64,000 nucleotides of DNA, taken from NCBI RefSeq assembly GCF_003865365.1, contig NZ_RQVR01000011.1, positions 1-64,000 of the forward strand, written 5' to 3'. Position numbers and translations under genes: made by a program. Source of the DNA: Flavobacterium macacae. Its GTDB lineage: Bacteria; Bacteroidota; Bacteroidia; Flavobacteriales; Flavobacteriaceae. Under the pieces are notes generated by a model. That model did no database searches, was not told where the DNA came from, and saw only the letters and a list, made by a program, of their open reading frames with translations. Positions within the stretch are counted from its first letter, which is position 1. Each line of letters begins with the position of its first letter. Below, in pieces: positions 44,332 through 54,660 of the stretch.

Positions 44332-44939
44332 GCTTTTTCGATAAAATCAATTTCGAGTTGTTCGGGCAAAAGCCTAAATGACATTCTGTGGTATTTGGTA
44401 GTGCCATATTTTCGGATGGCTTCCCGATGTTCTTTTGTTGGGTAGCCTTTATTTTTTTTCCAGTTGTACATTGGAAATTCTTCGTGAATTTTATTCATAT
44501 AATCATCTCGGTAGGTTTTTGCCAAAACAGAAGCTGCTGCAATGCTTAAGTATTTGCTGTCGCCTTTGATGATGCAGCTGTGCGGAATGTTTTCAACGGG
44601 CTTGAAACGGTTTCCGTCCACGATAATATAATTCGGTATCGGGCTTAATTTTTTAATGCATTCCTGCATCGCGTGAATGGAAGCGTTGAGAATGTTTATT
44701 TCGTCGATTATTAAGGGTTCAATGTGTGTAACAGAATAGCAAAGTGCGCTTTCTTCAATTATAGGTCGCAACAAATCTCGATTTTTTTCGGAAAGCTGTT
44801 TGGAGTCGTTCAGCAATTCATTTAAAAAATTTTCTGGCAAAACCAATGCTGCTGCTGTAACGGGACCAGCAAGACAGCCTCGTCCTGCTTCGTCGGTGCC
44901 GCATTCAAATGATAAGGAAGAAAAATTTGGTAGGAGCAT
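44328..44939 (-). CDS. rnhB: Ribonuclease HII
   Basis: The 203-residue enzyme removes ribonucleotides from RNA/DNA hybrids. Catalytic residues are visible: [14 protein letters not shown] gives the Asp-Glu pair, IIVDGN a third acid, and the fourth lies in KTYRDDYM. The GRGCLAGP block is the type II signature. Length is normal (about 200). It is a single gene, convergent with lipB and divergent from the subtilase gene. Confidence 0.96.
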   Translation of the reverse strand: MLLPNFSSLSFECGTDEAGRGCLAGPVTAAALVLPENFLNELLNDSKQLSEKNRDLLRPIIEESALCYSVTHIEPLIIDEINILNASIHAMQECIKKLSPIPNYIIVDGNRFKPVENIPHSCIIKGDSKYLSIAAASVLAKTYRDDYMNKIHEEFPMYNWKKNKGYPTKEHREAIRKYGTTKYHRMSFRLLPEQLEIDFIEKA

Positions 44940-45027
44940 AAAACCGAATTTTTTTTAGAATCGTAGATATTAGTGTTAATAATGTCAATCTTTTCTAAAA
45001 GATTTTTATATTCGCAAAAATAATTTT

Positions 45028-45035
45028 TATTTTTG
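45028..45035 (+). promoter_or_regulatory. -7 promoter element TATTTTTG before the subtilase gene
   Basis: An exact TAnnTTTG match 70 bases before ATG 45106, in an AT-rich stretch. The -33 is unclear. Confidence 0.4.
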
Positions 45036-45105
45036 AATTATATTGAGCTCTGCGTGTTTATAATTCAGGAGTAAGAATTTATAAATTTATAAAGAAATAT
45101 ATGTT

Positions 45106-46989
45106 ATGAAAATTACATTTAAAAAGTTTTTAATGTTAAGTTTTATAGTTGGAGGTGCTTTTTATGGTACTGCTCAAACTAAGGAACAGAGAGAGCGAAT
45201 AATTAAGAATTATGACCTAAATGCTTTGAAAGAGCTTAGTACTAAATTTGAAACTGAGTTTTTTGAAAAGAAAGCAAAAGCTGAATCTTTGGCGAAAATT
45301 AATAATTGGCCATTGTCTTATTCTAAGGAAGGTTCTTATGCTGAGTTGATGGACGTAACTGAAGAAGGTAATCCAATTTATTATAGTACATATAATGTCG
45401 GTTCGGCGTTGACTTCACGTGCGAATCATTTACAGCCAGGAGGTTCGTTAGGATTAAACTTGACAGGTTCAGGAATGTATGTTGGGGTTTGGGATGGGAA
45501 ATATCCTAGGACTTCTCATGTGGATTTTGTTGGACGTTTTACAACGCAAGATGGTCCGGGTACTCAGCTGGAAAATCATCCAACACATGTTTTAGGGACA
45601 ATTATTGGAGCGGGTGCTCAAAATGCTAATGCTAAAGGAATTGCTTCGGAAGCATATGGTTATATTAATGATTTTAACAATGATATGGGGGAAATGACGT
45701 TACAAGCGTCTTTTGGTCTTTTGCTATCAAATCATTCTTATGGTCCTGTTGCGGCAGGTTTGCCAGCTTATTTTTTTGGAGCATATACGGGTAATTCTAG
45801 GTCTGTAGATTTGCTTACCTTTAACGCTCCTAGTTACCAGCCTGTTGTGGCGGCCGGAAATGATGGTGATGGTAATTATGATCACTTAACAAGTATGGCG
45901 ACTGCAAAAAATACAATTGTTGTAGCGGCAGTAAATCAGGTTAGTAACTATACAGGGGCTTCGTCTGTGTCTCTTGCTGGATTCAGTAGTTGGGGTCCAA
46001 CAGATGATAATAGAGTAAAGCCAGATATTTCATCAAAAGGGGTGGCGGTTGTATCTGCTACTTTTCAGACTGACATTAGTTATGGTCCAATGCAGGGTAC
46101 TTCAATGGCTGCTCCAGGGGTTACAGGTGCTTTGTTATTATTGCAACAGCATTTTTCTAATTTGAATGCGGGAGATTATATGTTGTCTTCAACTGTAAGA
46201 GGTTTAGTTGCTCACTCAGCGGATGAAGCAGGAGCTTTTGATGGACCAGATAGTAAATTTGGATGGGGATTAATGAACGCTAAAAAGGCGGCAGAAGCAA
46301 TTTCTAGAAAAGGAACAGAGTCTGTTATTAGAGAAGCTACTTTATTGCCAAATCAATCTTATACTTTTAATGTTTTGGCATTAGGTACTGAGCCAGTTAT
46401 AGCAACTCTTTCATGGACGGATCCAGCAGGAGCAACTAGTAACGGTACGGTAAATAATACTACACCAGTATTGGTAAATGATTTAGACGTCAGAGTTACA
46501 AAAGACGGGGTAGTGAATTTTCCATGGAAATTAGGTAATTCTTTAGCTGCTGCGGCTGTAAAAGGAGATAATACTGTAGATAATATTGAAAAAGTAGAGG
46601 TTTTGAATCCGGCTGGTATTTATACTATAACTGTTACGCATAAAGGAGCTACATTGTCAAATCCAAAAGCGGGAGGTGTTCCGTCACAAGATTATTCATT
46701 GATAGTAACAGGTATTGATGCGGATGCGGTTTTAAGTACTGATAGTTTTGCGTCAGAATCATTTAAAATGTGGCCTAATCCTGCTAGCAATATTTTAAAT
46801 ATTTCTATGAAATCTTCAGATCAGCTATCGAGTTTTTCAATATATGATATTCAAGGAAGAGAAGTTTTAAGCGGTTCTTTAAATGCGACAGAAAATCAAA
46901 TTTCAACAGCTACAATTGGTTCAGGTGTTTATATTGTGACAGTTAAAAATGAAGAGTCAACAATTTCGAAAAAGTTGATTGTAAAATAA
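45106..46989 (+). CDS. Secreted S8 subtilisin-like serine protease with T9SS sorting domain
   Basis: The 627-residue product has a signal peptide ending in GTAQ and a propeptide-like region to about 110. The S8 catalytic domain follows: D130 in GVWDGKYPRTSHVD, H161 in NHPTHVLGTI and S333 in GTSMAAPGVTG. A beta domain (about 400-540) and a type A T9SS sorting domain (about 553-627, MWPNPASNILNI through GVYIVTVKNEE and KKLIVK) complete it. It should be exported through the type IX system to the surface or medium. A strong terminator follows, and a SusC/SusD pair lies directly downstream. Confidence 0.93.
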   Translation: MKITFKKFLMLSFIVGGAFYGTAQTKEQRERIIKNYDLNALKELSTKFETEFFEKKAKAESLAKINNWPLSYSKEGSYAELMDVTEEGNPIYYSTYNVGSALTSRANHLQPGGSLGLNLTGSGMYVGVWDGKYPRTSHVDFVGRFTTQDGPGTQLENHPTHVLGTIIGAGAQNANAKGIASEAYGYINDFNNDMGEMTLQASFGLLLSNHSYGPVAAGLPAYFFGAYTGNSRSVDLLTFNAPSYQPVVAAGNDGDGNYDHLTSMATAKNTIVVAAVNQVSNYTGASSVSLAGFSSWGPTDDNRVKPDISSKGVAVVSATFQTDISYGPMQGTSMAAPGVTGALLLLQQHFSNLNAGDYMLSSTVRGLVAHSADEAGAFDGPDSKFGWGLMNAKKAAEAISRKGTESVIREATLLPNQSYTFNVLALGTEPVIATLSWTDPAGATSNGTVNNTTPVLVNDLDVRVTKDGVVNFPWKLGNSLAAAAVKGDNTVDNIEKVEVLNPAGIYTITVTHKGATLSNPKAGGVPSQDYSLIVTGIDADAVLSTDSFASESFKMWPNPASNILNISMKSSDQLSSFSIYDIQGREVLSGSLNATENQISTATIGSGVYIVTVKNEESTISKKLIVK

Positions 46990-47006
46990 ATTTTTTTACA
47001 TGTATG

Positions 47007-47047
47007 AAAAGCAACATAATATTTGTTAATATTATGTTGCTTTTTTT
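47007..47047 (+). terminator. Strong rho-independent terminator
   Basis: AAAAGCAACATAATATT pairs with AATATTATGTTGCTTTT around a TGTT loop, a 17-bp perfect stem with a T run, ending the subtilase gene. Confidence 0.95.
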
Positions 47048-47141
47048 GTTGCAATTATATACAATTATTCAAAAGTCTATGAAAACCTTATATTAATGAG
47101 GTGTTTTTTAAAAAATAAGCAGAATATTGGAGTGTTAAAAG

Positions 47142-47172
47142 TTTGTTATATTAAAATTAATTAATAGATTTG
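47142..47172 (+). promoter_or_regulatory. Promoter of the SusC/SusD operon
   Basis: TTTG (47142-47145), 19 bases, then TAGATTTG (47165-47172), a full match to the Bacteroidota consensus, 30 bases before ATG 47202. It separates the operon from the subtilase gene. Confidence 0.85.
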
Positions 47173-47201
47173 CATTTATAACTAACTCAAATTAATTAAA
47201 T

Positions 47202-50200
47202 ATGAAATCAAAGTTTACTTGGATTTTTACGCTCTTATTAGCGTTTTTTATTCAGTCCTCCTTTGCTCAAGAAAAAACTATTACAGGTGTAGTTACTGAG
47301 ACTACCGGTATGCCTTTACCGGGTGTAGGAGTAAAAGTTTTGGGTACAACGCAGGGGACTCAGTCAGATATGGACGGTAGGTATACTATCAAAGCGTCTG
47401 TAGGTCAAAAATTGGTATTTGAATTTATTGGAATGAAGACTCAGACAGTTACTGTCAATGCTTCTACGTCTGTAATGTCAGTTACATTGGCAGATGATGT
47501 AGAAACAATTGATGATGTTGTTATTGAGGCTTTTAGAAATACCACAAGGGCTAAATCGAATGTTGCATCTACAACAGTTACTTCAAAAACAATTGAAGGA
47601 CGTCCAAATGCTTCATTTATGCAGACTTTGCAAGCTCAAATTCCAGGTTTGAATATTACAACTGGTTCAGGTCAGCCAGGTTCTAATAGTACAGTTATCT
47701 TAAGAGGGTATGGTTCTATTAATGGTAATGTGGAGCCTTTGTACGTTATTGATGGTGTTCCTTTGAATGTTGATAACTTTAGAAGTATCAATCCAAGTGA
47801 TATTGAGTCAGTTTCTGTACTTAAAGATGCTGGAGCAACTTCTGTTTATGGAAATAGAGGAGCTAACGGTGTTATTATCGTTAAAACTAAAAAAGGAGCT
47901 TATGAGTCTCCTTTGCAAGTGAAATTTACATCTGTTTCAGGTTTCTCAACTTTGCAAGATAATGATTATCGCAAAATGGATTCGAGACAATATCTTGGTT
48001 TAGAGAAGGCTTACGGTCAGGGTTATGGTTCAACTTTAACTGATGAACAAATTGCTAACTACAATGGTGTAAATACTAATTGGTATGACGAATTGATGAA
48101 GACTGGTGTTTCTACTAGTCAGGTTTTGAGTTTGTCAAGCGGAAGTAAAAACTTAAGTTCGTTTACGTCATTGGGTTATTTTGAACAAGAAGGTGTTGTA
48201 GATTATACAGATTTGAAAAGATTTAATTTCAGAAACAACTTGAATGGTAAGAGTGATAATAACAGATTCAATTATTCTACCACTACTACTATTAACTATT
48301 CAGTTAGAAACGAAGCTTCGGCTTTAGGGGCAGGGTCTATCAATATTAACCCAATTATTGGAGCTAATAATGGTGTTCCTTATGTTGATCCAAACTTATA
48401 TACAAACGGTGCCGGAGTTTTTGATTTGTTTAATAATGGTATTCCAGGAATTGGAGGCGCTGGTTCGTTCTTGACTTCTCCTTTAATGTTGTTGGATAGA
48501 ATGAGTACTGCAACATTGAGAACAAATGAACTTAAAATGATTGCTAGTGCGCAAGGTAGTTATAAAATAACTGATGATTTATCAGTAGGTACTACAATTG
48601 GAGCAGATTATACTCAAGCTGTTGGGTTGAATGTTCAAGATCCAAACTCTTTTAACTCACTTTTGTTTCAAGATCCAGGAGAAGATTATTTAGGTTTTCA
48701 AACTGAAAGTTATGCACATGAGTTTACAGTGAATGTAAATGCATTTTTGACTTACGCAAAAACTTTTGCTGAAAAGCATACAGTTGAAGCTTCGGTATTT
48801 ACAGAATACTACAAAGGTCACTTGAAATCTTTTAGCTATACTCAAAATGGTTTAGATTCAAAAGTTTTTGAACCAGGAAATGGTGCAGGTTTTATTCCTC
48901 ACAATCCATCATCTAATCCTCAATTTTATGTTCCAATTGGACGTTCAGGTAAAGGAACAGCAGGTTTGTTCTCTTATTTTGGAACTGTAGATTATGATTA
49001 TGATAGTAAATATGGTTTGAGTGGATCTATCCGTAGAGATGCTTCATATAGATTCTCTGAAACAAACAGATGGGGAACTTATTGGTCAGTTTCAGGAAGA
49101 TGGAATCTTGACCAAGAAGCTTTCTTAGAAGGTTCAACTTTTAATATGTTGAAATTAAGAGCTTCTTATGGAACAACAGGTAACCAAAACATTATTGGAC
49201 AAAGTATTTTTACTGGGCCAAACTTATCAAGAACATTGTTTGCTTCTGGTACAGGATATGGAAACACTCCTTCTTATGTAGTTGGACAATTAGGTAATGC
49301 TGATTTGAAATGGGAAACTATTGAGCAAGCAAACATCGGACTTGATTTTGCTTTGATTAACAATAGACTTAGAGGTACTTTCGATGTCTATAGAAAAACA
49401 ACTAATGATCTTTACCAATCTTCACCAATTTCTGCAGTTAATGCTACTTACACAATTAGTGCAAACAACGGAAGTATGAGAAACAGTGGAGTTGAAGCTT
49501 TAGTTTCTTATGATCTTGTAAGTAACAAAGATTTTACTTTTACTTTGAACTTTAATGGTTCTTATAACAAGAATGAAATCACTGACATTCCAGGTACTAC
49601 AGGGTTTGTTGACAATGGTTTGACAATCAATGCAGAAGGTGGTCCTCTTAGTCAGTATTATTTAATTAGATATGCGGGTGTTAACCCAGCAAATGGTAAT
49701 TTGTTGTTCTTAGATGCAAATGGTGGTTTAACAGAAAATCCTAATCAAGACACTGATAGAGTTCGTTCAGGTAAATCTCCAATTCCAGTTTACCAAGGAG
49801 GTTTTGGGTTTGATGCTAAATACAAAGGTTTCTTCTTGACGACTCAGTTTTCTTATGTTGCTGATATCTGGAGAATCGATTACGATTTAGAAGGATTACA
49901 AGATCCTACTGATATTGGAGTTTTTAACAAATCTACAGATTTGTTAAACGCTTGGACACCAGATAATACAAACACTAATATTCCTTCTTTGTTCTTAACA
50001 AACAAAGGTGCAGATGCTAATTCAAATAGATATTTAACAGACGCTTCTTACTTAAGATTACGTTATATCAGTTTTGGTTACGATTTTTCTCCAAAAATGT
50101 TAGAAGGAACATTTTTAAGCAGAGTTAGAGCGTATGCTCAGGTTGAAAACTTGGTTACTTGGTCTAAGTGGAGAGGTTGGGATGCTGAGAGCCCACGTGG

Positions 50201-50264
50201 ATCTGATCAATATCAATATCCTACACCAAGAATTTTCTCTCTAGGTCTTGAAATAGAATTGTAA
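47202..50264 (+). CDS. SusC/RagA-type TonB-linked outer-membrane transporter
   Basis: The 1020-residue product has a signal peptide ending in SFAQ and a carboxypeptidase-regulatory-like domain (about 27-105). The TonB plug (about 115-225) has RGYGSINGNVEPLYVIDGVP and ASVYGNRGANGVIIVKTKKG, and the remainder is a 22-strand barrel ending in FSLGLEIEL. SusC-type transporters import large molecules with a SusD lid, here encoded 10-16 bases downstream. The substrate is not clear: no glycoside hydrolase is nearby, only a secreted protease upstream, so peptides are possible (RagA-like). Confidence 0.95.
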   Translation: MKSKFTWIFTLLLAFFIQSSFAQEKTITGVVTETTGMPLPGVGVKVLGTTQGTQSDMDGRYTIKASVGQKLVFEFIGMKTQTVTVNASTSVMSVTLADDVETIDDVVIEAFRNTTRAKSNVASTTVTSKTIEGRPNASFMQTLQAQIPGLNITTGSGQPGSNSTVILRGYGSINGNVEPLYVIDGVPLNVDNFRSINPSDIESVSVLKDAGATSVYGNRGANGVIIVKTKKGAYESPLQVKFTSVSGFSTLQDNDYRKMDSRQYLGLEKAYGQGYGSTLTDEQIANYNGVNTNWYDELMKTGVSTSQVLSLSSGSKNLSSFTSLGYFEQEGVVDYTDLKRFNFRNNLNGKSDNNRFNYSTTTTINYSVRNEASALGAGSININPIIGANNGVPYVDPNLYTNGAGVFDLFNNGIPGIGGAGSFLTSPLMLLDRMSTATLRTNELKMIASAQGSYKITDDLSVGTTIGADYTQAVGLNVQDPNSFNSLLFQDPGEDYLGFQTESYAHEFTVNVNAFLTYAKTFAEKHTVEASVFTEYYKGHLKSFSYTQNGLDSKVFEPGNGAGFIPHNPSSNPQFYVPIGRSGKGTAGLFSYFGTVDYDYDSKYGLSGSIRRDASYRFSETNRWGTYWSVSGRWNLDQEAFLEGSTFNMLKLRASYGTTGNQNIIGQSIFTGPNLSRTLFASGTGYGNTPSYVVGQLGNADLKWETIEQANIGLDFALINNRLRGTFDVYRKTTNDLYQSSPISAVNATYTISANNGSMRNSGVEALVSYDLVSNKDFTFTLNFNGSYNKNEITDIPGTTGFVDNGLTINAEGGPLSQYYLIRYAGVNPANGNLLFLDANGGLTENPNQDTDRVRSGKSPIPVYQGGFGFDAKYKGFFLTTQFSYVADIWRIDYDLEGLQDPTDIGVFNKSTDLLNAWTPDNTNTNIPSLFLTNKGADANSNRYLTDASYLRLRYISFGYDFSPKMLEGTFLSRVRAYAQVENLVTWSKWRGWDAESPRGSDQYQYPTPRIFSLGLEIEL

Positions 50265-50279
50265 AAAATAAAAATGATT

Positions 50280-51758
50280 ATGAAAAAAATAAAATTAATT
50301 GTTATCGTAGCAATGGCATCATTTGCTTCTTGTCAAGATGCGATCGATATAAAGCAGCCTTCAGAACTGACTCCTGAAAGAGCTTATGAGACAGTTGCTG
50401 ATTTACGTTTAGGCTTAAATGGAGTATATGCAGCTATTCCTGGTGAGAATCAGATTTACTTTACTTCTCTTTTTACAGATGAAGTAGCTTTAGGACGTTC
50501 AAATGGAGGTCAAGGTACTGATGGTGAATTGGCTTTTATGCTAAACAACACTTCAGGTGATGCTGCTTCTATTTGGTTATCAAATTATGCAGCAATCAAC
50601 TTTGCAAATCGTTTAATACTTGGTGCAGAAAATGTTGATGTTGAAGCTGGTACAGCTGAAGAAACTGAGAAAAATGTTATTCTTGGTCAAGCACACGCAA
50701 TCAGAGCTTTTGCAAATTTTCAACTTTTAAGTTATTTTTCTGAAAATATCAAAGATGATTCAAGCTTAGGTATTATCTTATTGGATTACGTTCCATTAAA
50801 TACAGATCAATCACCAAGAAGTACTACAGGAGAAATCTTTGAATTTATTGAAGCAGATTTAGCTTTTGCAGATGCAAATTTGGCAACTACTCTTGTAACA
50901 AACAGAACGTTCATTGGTCAAAATTTTGTTAAAGCTTTCAGGGCGCGTATGGCTGCTTATAGAGGAGATTACGCTTTAGCTAAAACTTATGTTGATGATT
51001 TAGATGCAACTTACAACCTAACTCCAAAAGCGCAATATGCTGCAATTTGGTTAGATTCTGAAACACCAGGAAGTGAAGTTATTTTCAAACTAGAAAGAAC
51101 ACGTACTGCTGCTACAGGTAACTTTTATCAATTTTGGTCTTCAGTTAACAGTTCTGTTAGTGGATCTCCGTTTTTTGAAGTTAACCGAGCTTTGTTCAAT
51201 TTAGTTAACAATCCGTCAGATGTAAGAAGATTAATTATAGCTGACGCTACATCATTGATTATGCCAAACTACAATGATCCTAGTGTTAGTGATGCAGATT
51301 ACAAACAAAATGACGTATTGCCTGTTGGTAAGTACACAGCAACAGAATCTCAAAATCTTTTAGCAGATGTTAAAGTTTTTAGAATGTCTGAAATGGTTTT
51401 GATTAGAGCAGAATATTACGCTAGTGTAAATGATTTTGCTAACGTTGCTGCTGAGATTGGTGCAATTCGTACTGCTCGTTTCGGTTCAGTTCAAACTATG
51501 GCTACTCCGGCTAATGCTCAAGAAGCATGGGCTATGATTTTAAATGAAAGACGTGTAGAATTAGCCTTTGAAGGACATAGGTATATTGACCTTAGACGTC
51601 TAGGACCATTAGCAGGTTTAGGTGTTCAAAGAGATCCTAGAGATTGTGCTTTTAACGGTTTTTGTGAATTAAGTTCTTCTGATTATAGATTTGTAATGCC
51701 GATTCCTTTAAGTGAATCATCTGCAAACCCGACTATTCAGCAAAACCCTGGTTATTAA
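50280..51758 (+). CDS. SusD/RagB-type substrate-binding lipoprotein
   Basis: The 492-residue product (start at the second ATG, MKKIKLIV; ATG 50274 two codons upstream is also possible) has lipobox FASC and the SusD fold. The front carries TPR-like helices with LRLGLNGVYAAI and IRAFANFQLL. The back carries the SusD C-terminal pattern ERRVELAFEGHRYIDLRRLG and a final NPGY. It covers the SusC barrel and captures substrate. It belongs to the SusC-SusD-lipoprotein operon. Confidence 0.94.
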   Translation: MKKIKLIVIVAMASFASCQDAIDIKQPSELTPERAYETVADLRLGLNGVYAAIPGENQIYFTSLFTDEVALGRSNGGQGTDGELAFMLNNTSGDAASIWLSNYAAINFANRLILGAENVDVEAGTAEETEKNVILGQAHAIRAFANFQLLSYFSENIKDDSSLGIILLDYVPLNTDQSPRSTTGEIFEFIEADLAFADANLATTLVTNRTFIGQNFVKAFRARMAAYRGDYALAKTYVDDLDATYNLTPKAQYAAIWLDSETPGSEVIFKLERTRTAATGNFYQFWSSVNSSVSGSPFFEVNRALFNLVNNPSDVRRLIIADATSLIMPNYNDPSVSDADYKQNDVLPVGKYTATESQNLLADVKVFRMSEMVLIRAEYYASVNDFANVAAEIGAIRTARFGSVQTMATPANAQEAWAMILNERRVELAFEGHRYIDLRRLGPLAGLGVQRDPRDCAFNGFCELSSSDYRFVMPIPLSESSANPTIQQNPGY

Positions 51759-51776
51759 TATTAAATAATTAAAATT

Positions 51777-52589
51777 ATGAAAAACATTTTAAAATCCGCT
51801 TTTTTATGTCTTTTCATTGCTTCATTAGGAAGTTGTGAAGAAGATAAAGTGATTTTTGACAGTAAAAATGGAGAGTCTATTGCAGGGTTTCGTTCTGCAA
51901 CTTATTCTTTGCCAGTTACTGAAGAAGGGGTTTCTTCAATTGAATTAGTAGTTGATGTAACTACTGTTTCAAATGTTGATAGAGTTATTGATATAGAACT
52001 TTCTCCTGAGTCAACTGCTTTGCCAAATGAGTATACTTTGGATCAAGCAACTTTAGTAATTCCTGCTGGGAAGTATAATGGATTAATTAAAATTACAGGT
52101 TATTTTGACGAAATTCCTCCATTAGTTGTAAAAACTTTGGTTTTTAATTTAGAGGATGTACCTGGTGCTAGACTAATAGATGGTCAGACTACTGCCACTG
52201 TTATGCTTTCTCAATTTTGTCCAGTTTTCAGAAATGATTTCTTAGGAACTTATGATGCTATTGAAAATCCAGGAAATTATGCCTATGTTTGTGAAGTAAC
52301 TGCTGGTGCTGGTCCTAATGATTTTATTATAAGTAATATTTGGGATGCAGATCCAAACTCTGTAACTAAAGTTTCTTTAAGCGGAAATTCTGCTAGTACA
52401 ATTTTGACATTTCCTCCTGCAAGTGAAAATTATTTATTTAATCACCCAGATTATGGAGCTGCATCTGTTGAAGCAAATGGTGGGGCAAGTACAGTTGATG
52501 CTTGTGCTCTGACTATGACTTTGAAATTTAGAGTTAGAGTTTCTGTTGGTACATTTACACCTAATGTTGTAGTGTTGACCAAACAATAA
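51777..52589 (+). CDS. Third lipoprotein of the SusCD operon (SusE position)
   Basis: The 270-residue product has a lipobox GSC (about Cys20) followed by EEDK. A beta domain follows with IELVVDVTTVSNVDRVIDIELS, STALPNEYTL and PAGKYNGLIKITGYF. The back half has QFCPVFRNDFLGTYDAIE, with Cys residues that may pair. It takes the place of SusE/SusF-type surface lipoproteins that help bind substrate, but its fold is not recognised. It lies 18 bases after the SusD gene; a terminator follows. Confidence 0.75.
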   Translation: MKNILKSAFLCLFIASLGSCEEDKVIFDSKNGESIAGFRSATYSLPVTEEGVSSIELVVDVTTVSNVDRVIDIELSPESTALPNEYTLDQATLVIPAGKYNGLIKITGYFDEIPPLVVKTLVFNLEDVPGARLIDGQTTATVMLSQFCPVFRNDFLGTYDAIENPGNYAYVCEVTAGAGPNDFIISNIWDADPNSVTKVSLSGNSASTILTFPPASENYLFNHPDYGAASVEANGGASTVDACALTMTLKFRVRVSVGTFTPNVVVLTKQ

Positions 52590-52606
52590 TATCTTTTTTA
52601 ATAAAT

Positions 52607-52633
52607 CAAAACCGCTCTTATGAGCGGTTTTTT
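52607..52633 (+). terminator. Rho-independent terminator
   Basis: AAAACCGCTC-TTAT-GAGCGGTTTT with a T run, ending the SusCD operon. Confidence 0.92.
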
Positions 52634-52660
52634 TTATGTTTTTTTTTTGCTTAAAAAAAG

Positions 52661-52668
52661 TATCTTTG
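52661..52668 (+). promoter_or_regulatory. -7 promoter element TATCTTTG
   Basis: An exact TAnnTTTG match 19 bases before ATG 52688 of the porin-like gene. No TTTG stands at the expected -33 distance, only a T run. Confidence 0.55.
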
Positions 52669-52687
52669 CTCAAACGATTTCAAAAAA

Positions 52688-54658
52688 ATGAAGAGACTTT
52701 TAATTATTCTTATTTTCCTACCTTTCTTGGCGATGTCTCAAGAAAAAGATTCTTTGCTTTTAAAACGTAATGAATCAGATTCAAGAAAATCTGAAAAAAC
52801 GACCTCTAATAAAAAGCTTACCAAATCAGATTCAATCGCTACAATTGATCAATATAAAATTATTAGCCTTAAGAACGACACGACCTATGTCGATACGTCG
52901 TTAACAATCCAAAAAGAATATAAATTTAATTATTTAAGAAAAGATAACTTTGGTTTATTGCCTTTTTCAAACGAAGGGCAAACCTATAATAGACTTCAAT
53001 ACAGCTTAAATTCAGTTTCGTCTTATCCTCAATTTGGCTTTTCGGGAAAGCATTTTAATTACATGCAAGTTGAAGATATAAAGTACTATAATGTAGCAAC
53101 GCCAATGACTGAATTGTACTTCAAAACAGTTATGGAGCAAGGCCAGATGATTGATGCCTTCATTACATTAAATACTTCCGAAAGATTAAATTTTGCAATC
53201 GGTTATCGCGGATTGCGTTCGTTAGGAAAATATGTAAATCAACTTTCAAGCAATGGAAATTTCAGATTCATTACAAGTTACAATACAAAAAACAAACGCT
53301 ATTTTATGAAAGCCCATTTCACCGGTCAAGATTTGACAAATGGGGAAAATGGCGGGATTTCTAATTTGAGCGATTTTGAAGGCGAAGATCCAGATTTTAA
53401 CGACAGACCAAGATTAGATGTTTATGCTCTTGATGCGAATTCGGTTATGAAGGGAAATCGTTTTTTTGTAGACCATTATTTCCGAATCAATAAAGAAAAA
53501 ACAAACAATAATTTATTCATAAACCATCAATTCAATTATGAAAATAAGTTTTATGAATACAATCAGCCCACAATTTTCACGCAGATTTCTGATGATATTA
53601 GTGACAGAGTGATCTCGAGATTTGGCGATTCCTACAACTCAAGCAACATAAAAGACAAAACACGCTACAACAGAATGTATAATAAAGTAGGGGCAACTTA
53701 CGAAAATGCTACGCTTGGCCAATTTCAGTTTTTTATCGAAGATTTCAGATATAATTATTTTTACAACAGAACAATTATCAATGAAACCGAATCAATAGGC
53801 AATCTTTTAAGCGATGAATTTAATATCGTTGGTGGGCAATACATTTACCAAAAGAACAATTGGAACGGTCGTTTCTTATATTCAAATTCTATTTCAAACC
53901 AAAAAATGTCAAACCTTGATGCGTCGGCATCCTATAAATTTGATGAGAGAAATAATATCCATTTCAGATATCAAAATTTAAGTAAGGTTCCTGATCATTC
54001 TTATAATTTATTTCAAAGCAGTTATGTTGATTACAATTGGCAAAACAGTTTTGAGAATGAAAAGATCAATACCATCGAAGTAGCTGCAAATACGCAGTGG
54101 GCAACGGCAGCGCTGAACATTTCGTCTTATGAAGATCACCTTTATTTTCAAGATACCAATGCAAATTTTGACGTGTTGACGGTTAAACCACTTCAATATT
54201 CAAAGTCCATAAATTATTTGTCTTTGAAGGTTTCTAAAGAATTCAAGTTCGGAAAATTTGCTATAGATAATACTTTTCTATACCAAAAAGTAGATCAAGA
54301 AGATGATATTTTAAACGTGCCAGATTTTGTGACCAGAAATACGATTTATTATTCAGATCACATTTTCAAAAAAGCACTTTACTTTCAAACAGGATTTACG
54401 TTTAGCTACTTTACAAAATATTTCGCCAACGATTACAACCCAGTTTTAGGCGAGTTTTTCGTCCAAAACCAAAGAGAAATTGGTGGTTTCCCAACGGTTG
54501 ATTTTTTCTTAAATGCTAAAATTAGAAACACCAGAATCTACTTAAAAGCAGAACATTTCAATTCCAGCTTTACCGGAAATAATTTTTATAGCGCACCAAA
54601 TTATCCTTACCGAGATTTTATTGTGAGATTTGGTTTGGTCTGGAACTTCTTCTCTTAA
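52688..54658 (+). CDS. Putative porin (Porin_10-like outer-membrane protein)
   Basis: The 656-residue product has a signal peptide ending in AMSQ and a polar Ser/Lys/Asp-rich linker (about 20-75). A large barrel follows (about 85-655) with KEYKFNYLRKDNFGLLPFSNEGQTYNRL at its start and a final FGLVWNFFS. It matches the family of putative porins found in flavobacteria; no pore function is shown. It is a single gene with its own promoter and a terminator before it. Confidence 0.85.
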   Translation: MKRLLIILIFLPFLAMSQEKDSLLLKRNESDSRKSEKTTSNKKLTKSDSIATIDQYKIISLKNDTTYVDTSLTIQKEYKFNYLRKDNFGLLPFSNEGQTYNRLQYSLNSVSSYPQFGFSGKHFNYMQVEDIKYYNVATPMTELYFKTVMEQGQMIDAFITLNTSERLNFAIGYRGLRSLGKYVNQLSSNGNFRFITSYNTKNKRYFMKAHFTGQDLTNGENGGISNLSDFEGEDPDFNDRPRLDVYALDANSVMKGNRFFVDHYFRINKEKTNNNLFINHQFNYENKFYEYNQPTIFTQISDDISDRVISRFGDSYNSSNIKDKTRYNRMYNKVGATYENATLGQFQFFIEDFRYNYFYNRTIINETESIGNLLSDEFNIVGGQYIYQKNNWNGRFLYSNSISNQKMSNLDASASYKFDERNNIHFRYQNLSKVPDHSYNLFQSSYVDYNWQNSFENEKINTIEVAANTQWATAALNISSYEDHLYFQDTNANFDVLTVKPLQYSKSINYLSLKVSKEFKFGKFAIDNTFLYQKVDQEDDILNVPDFVTRNTIYYSDHIFKKALYFQTGFTFSYFTKYFANDYNPVLGEFFVQNQREIGGFPTVDFFLNAKIRNTRIYLKAEHFNSSFTGNNFYSAPNYPYRDFIVRFGLVWNFFS

Positions 54659-54660
54659 TA

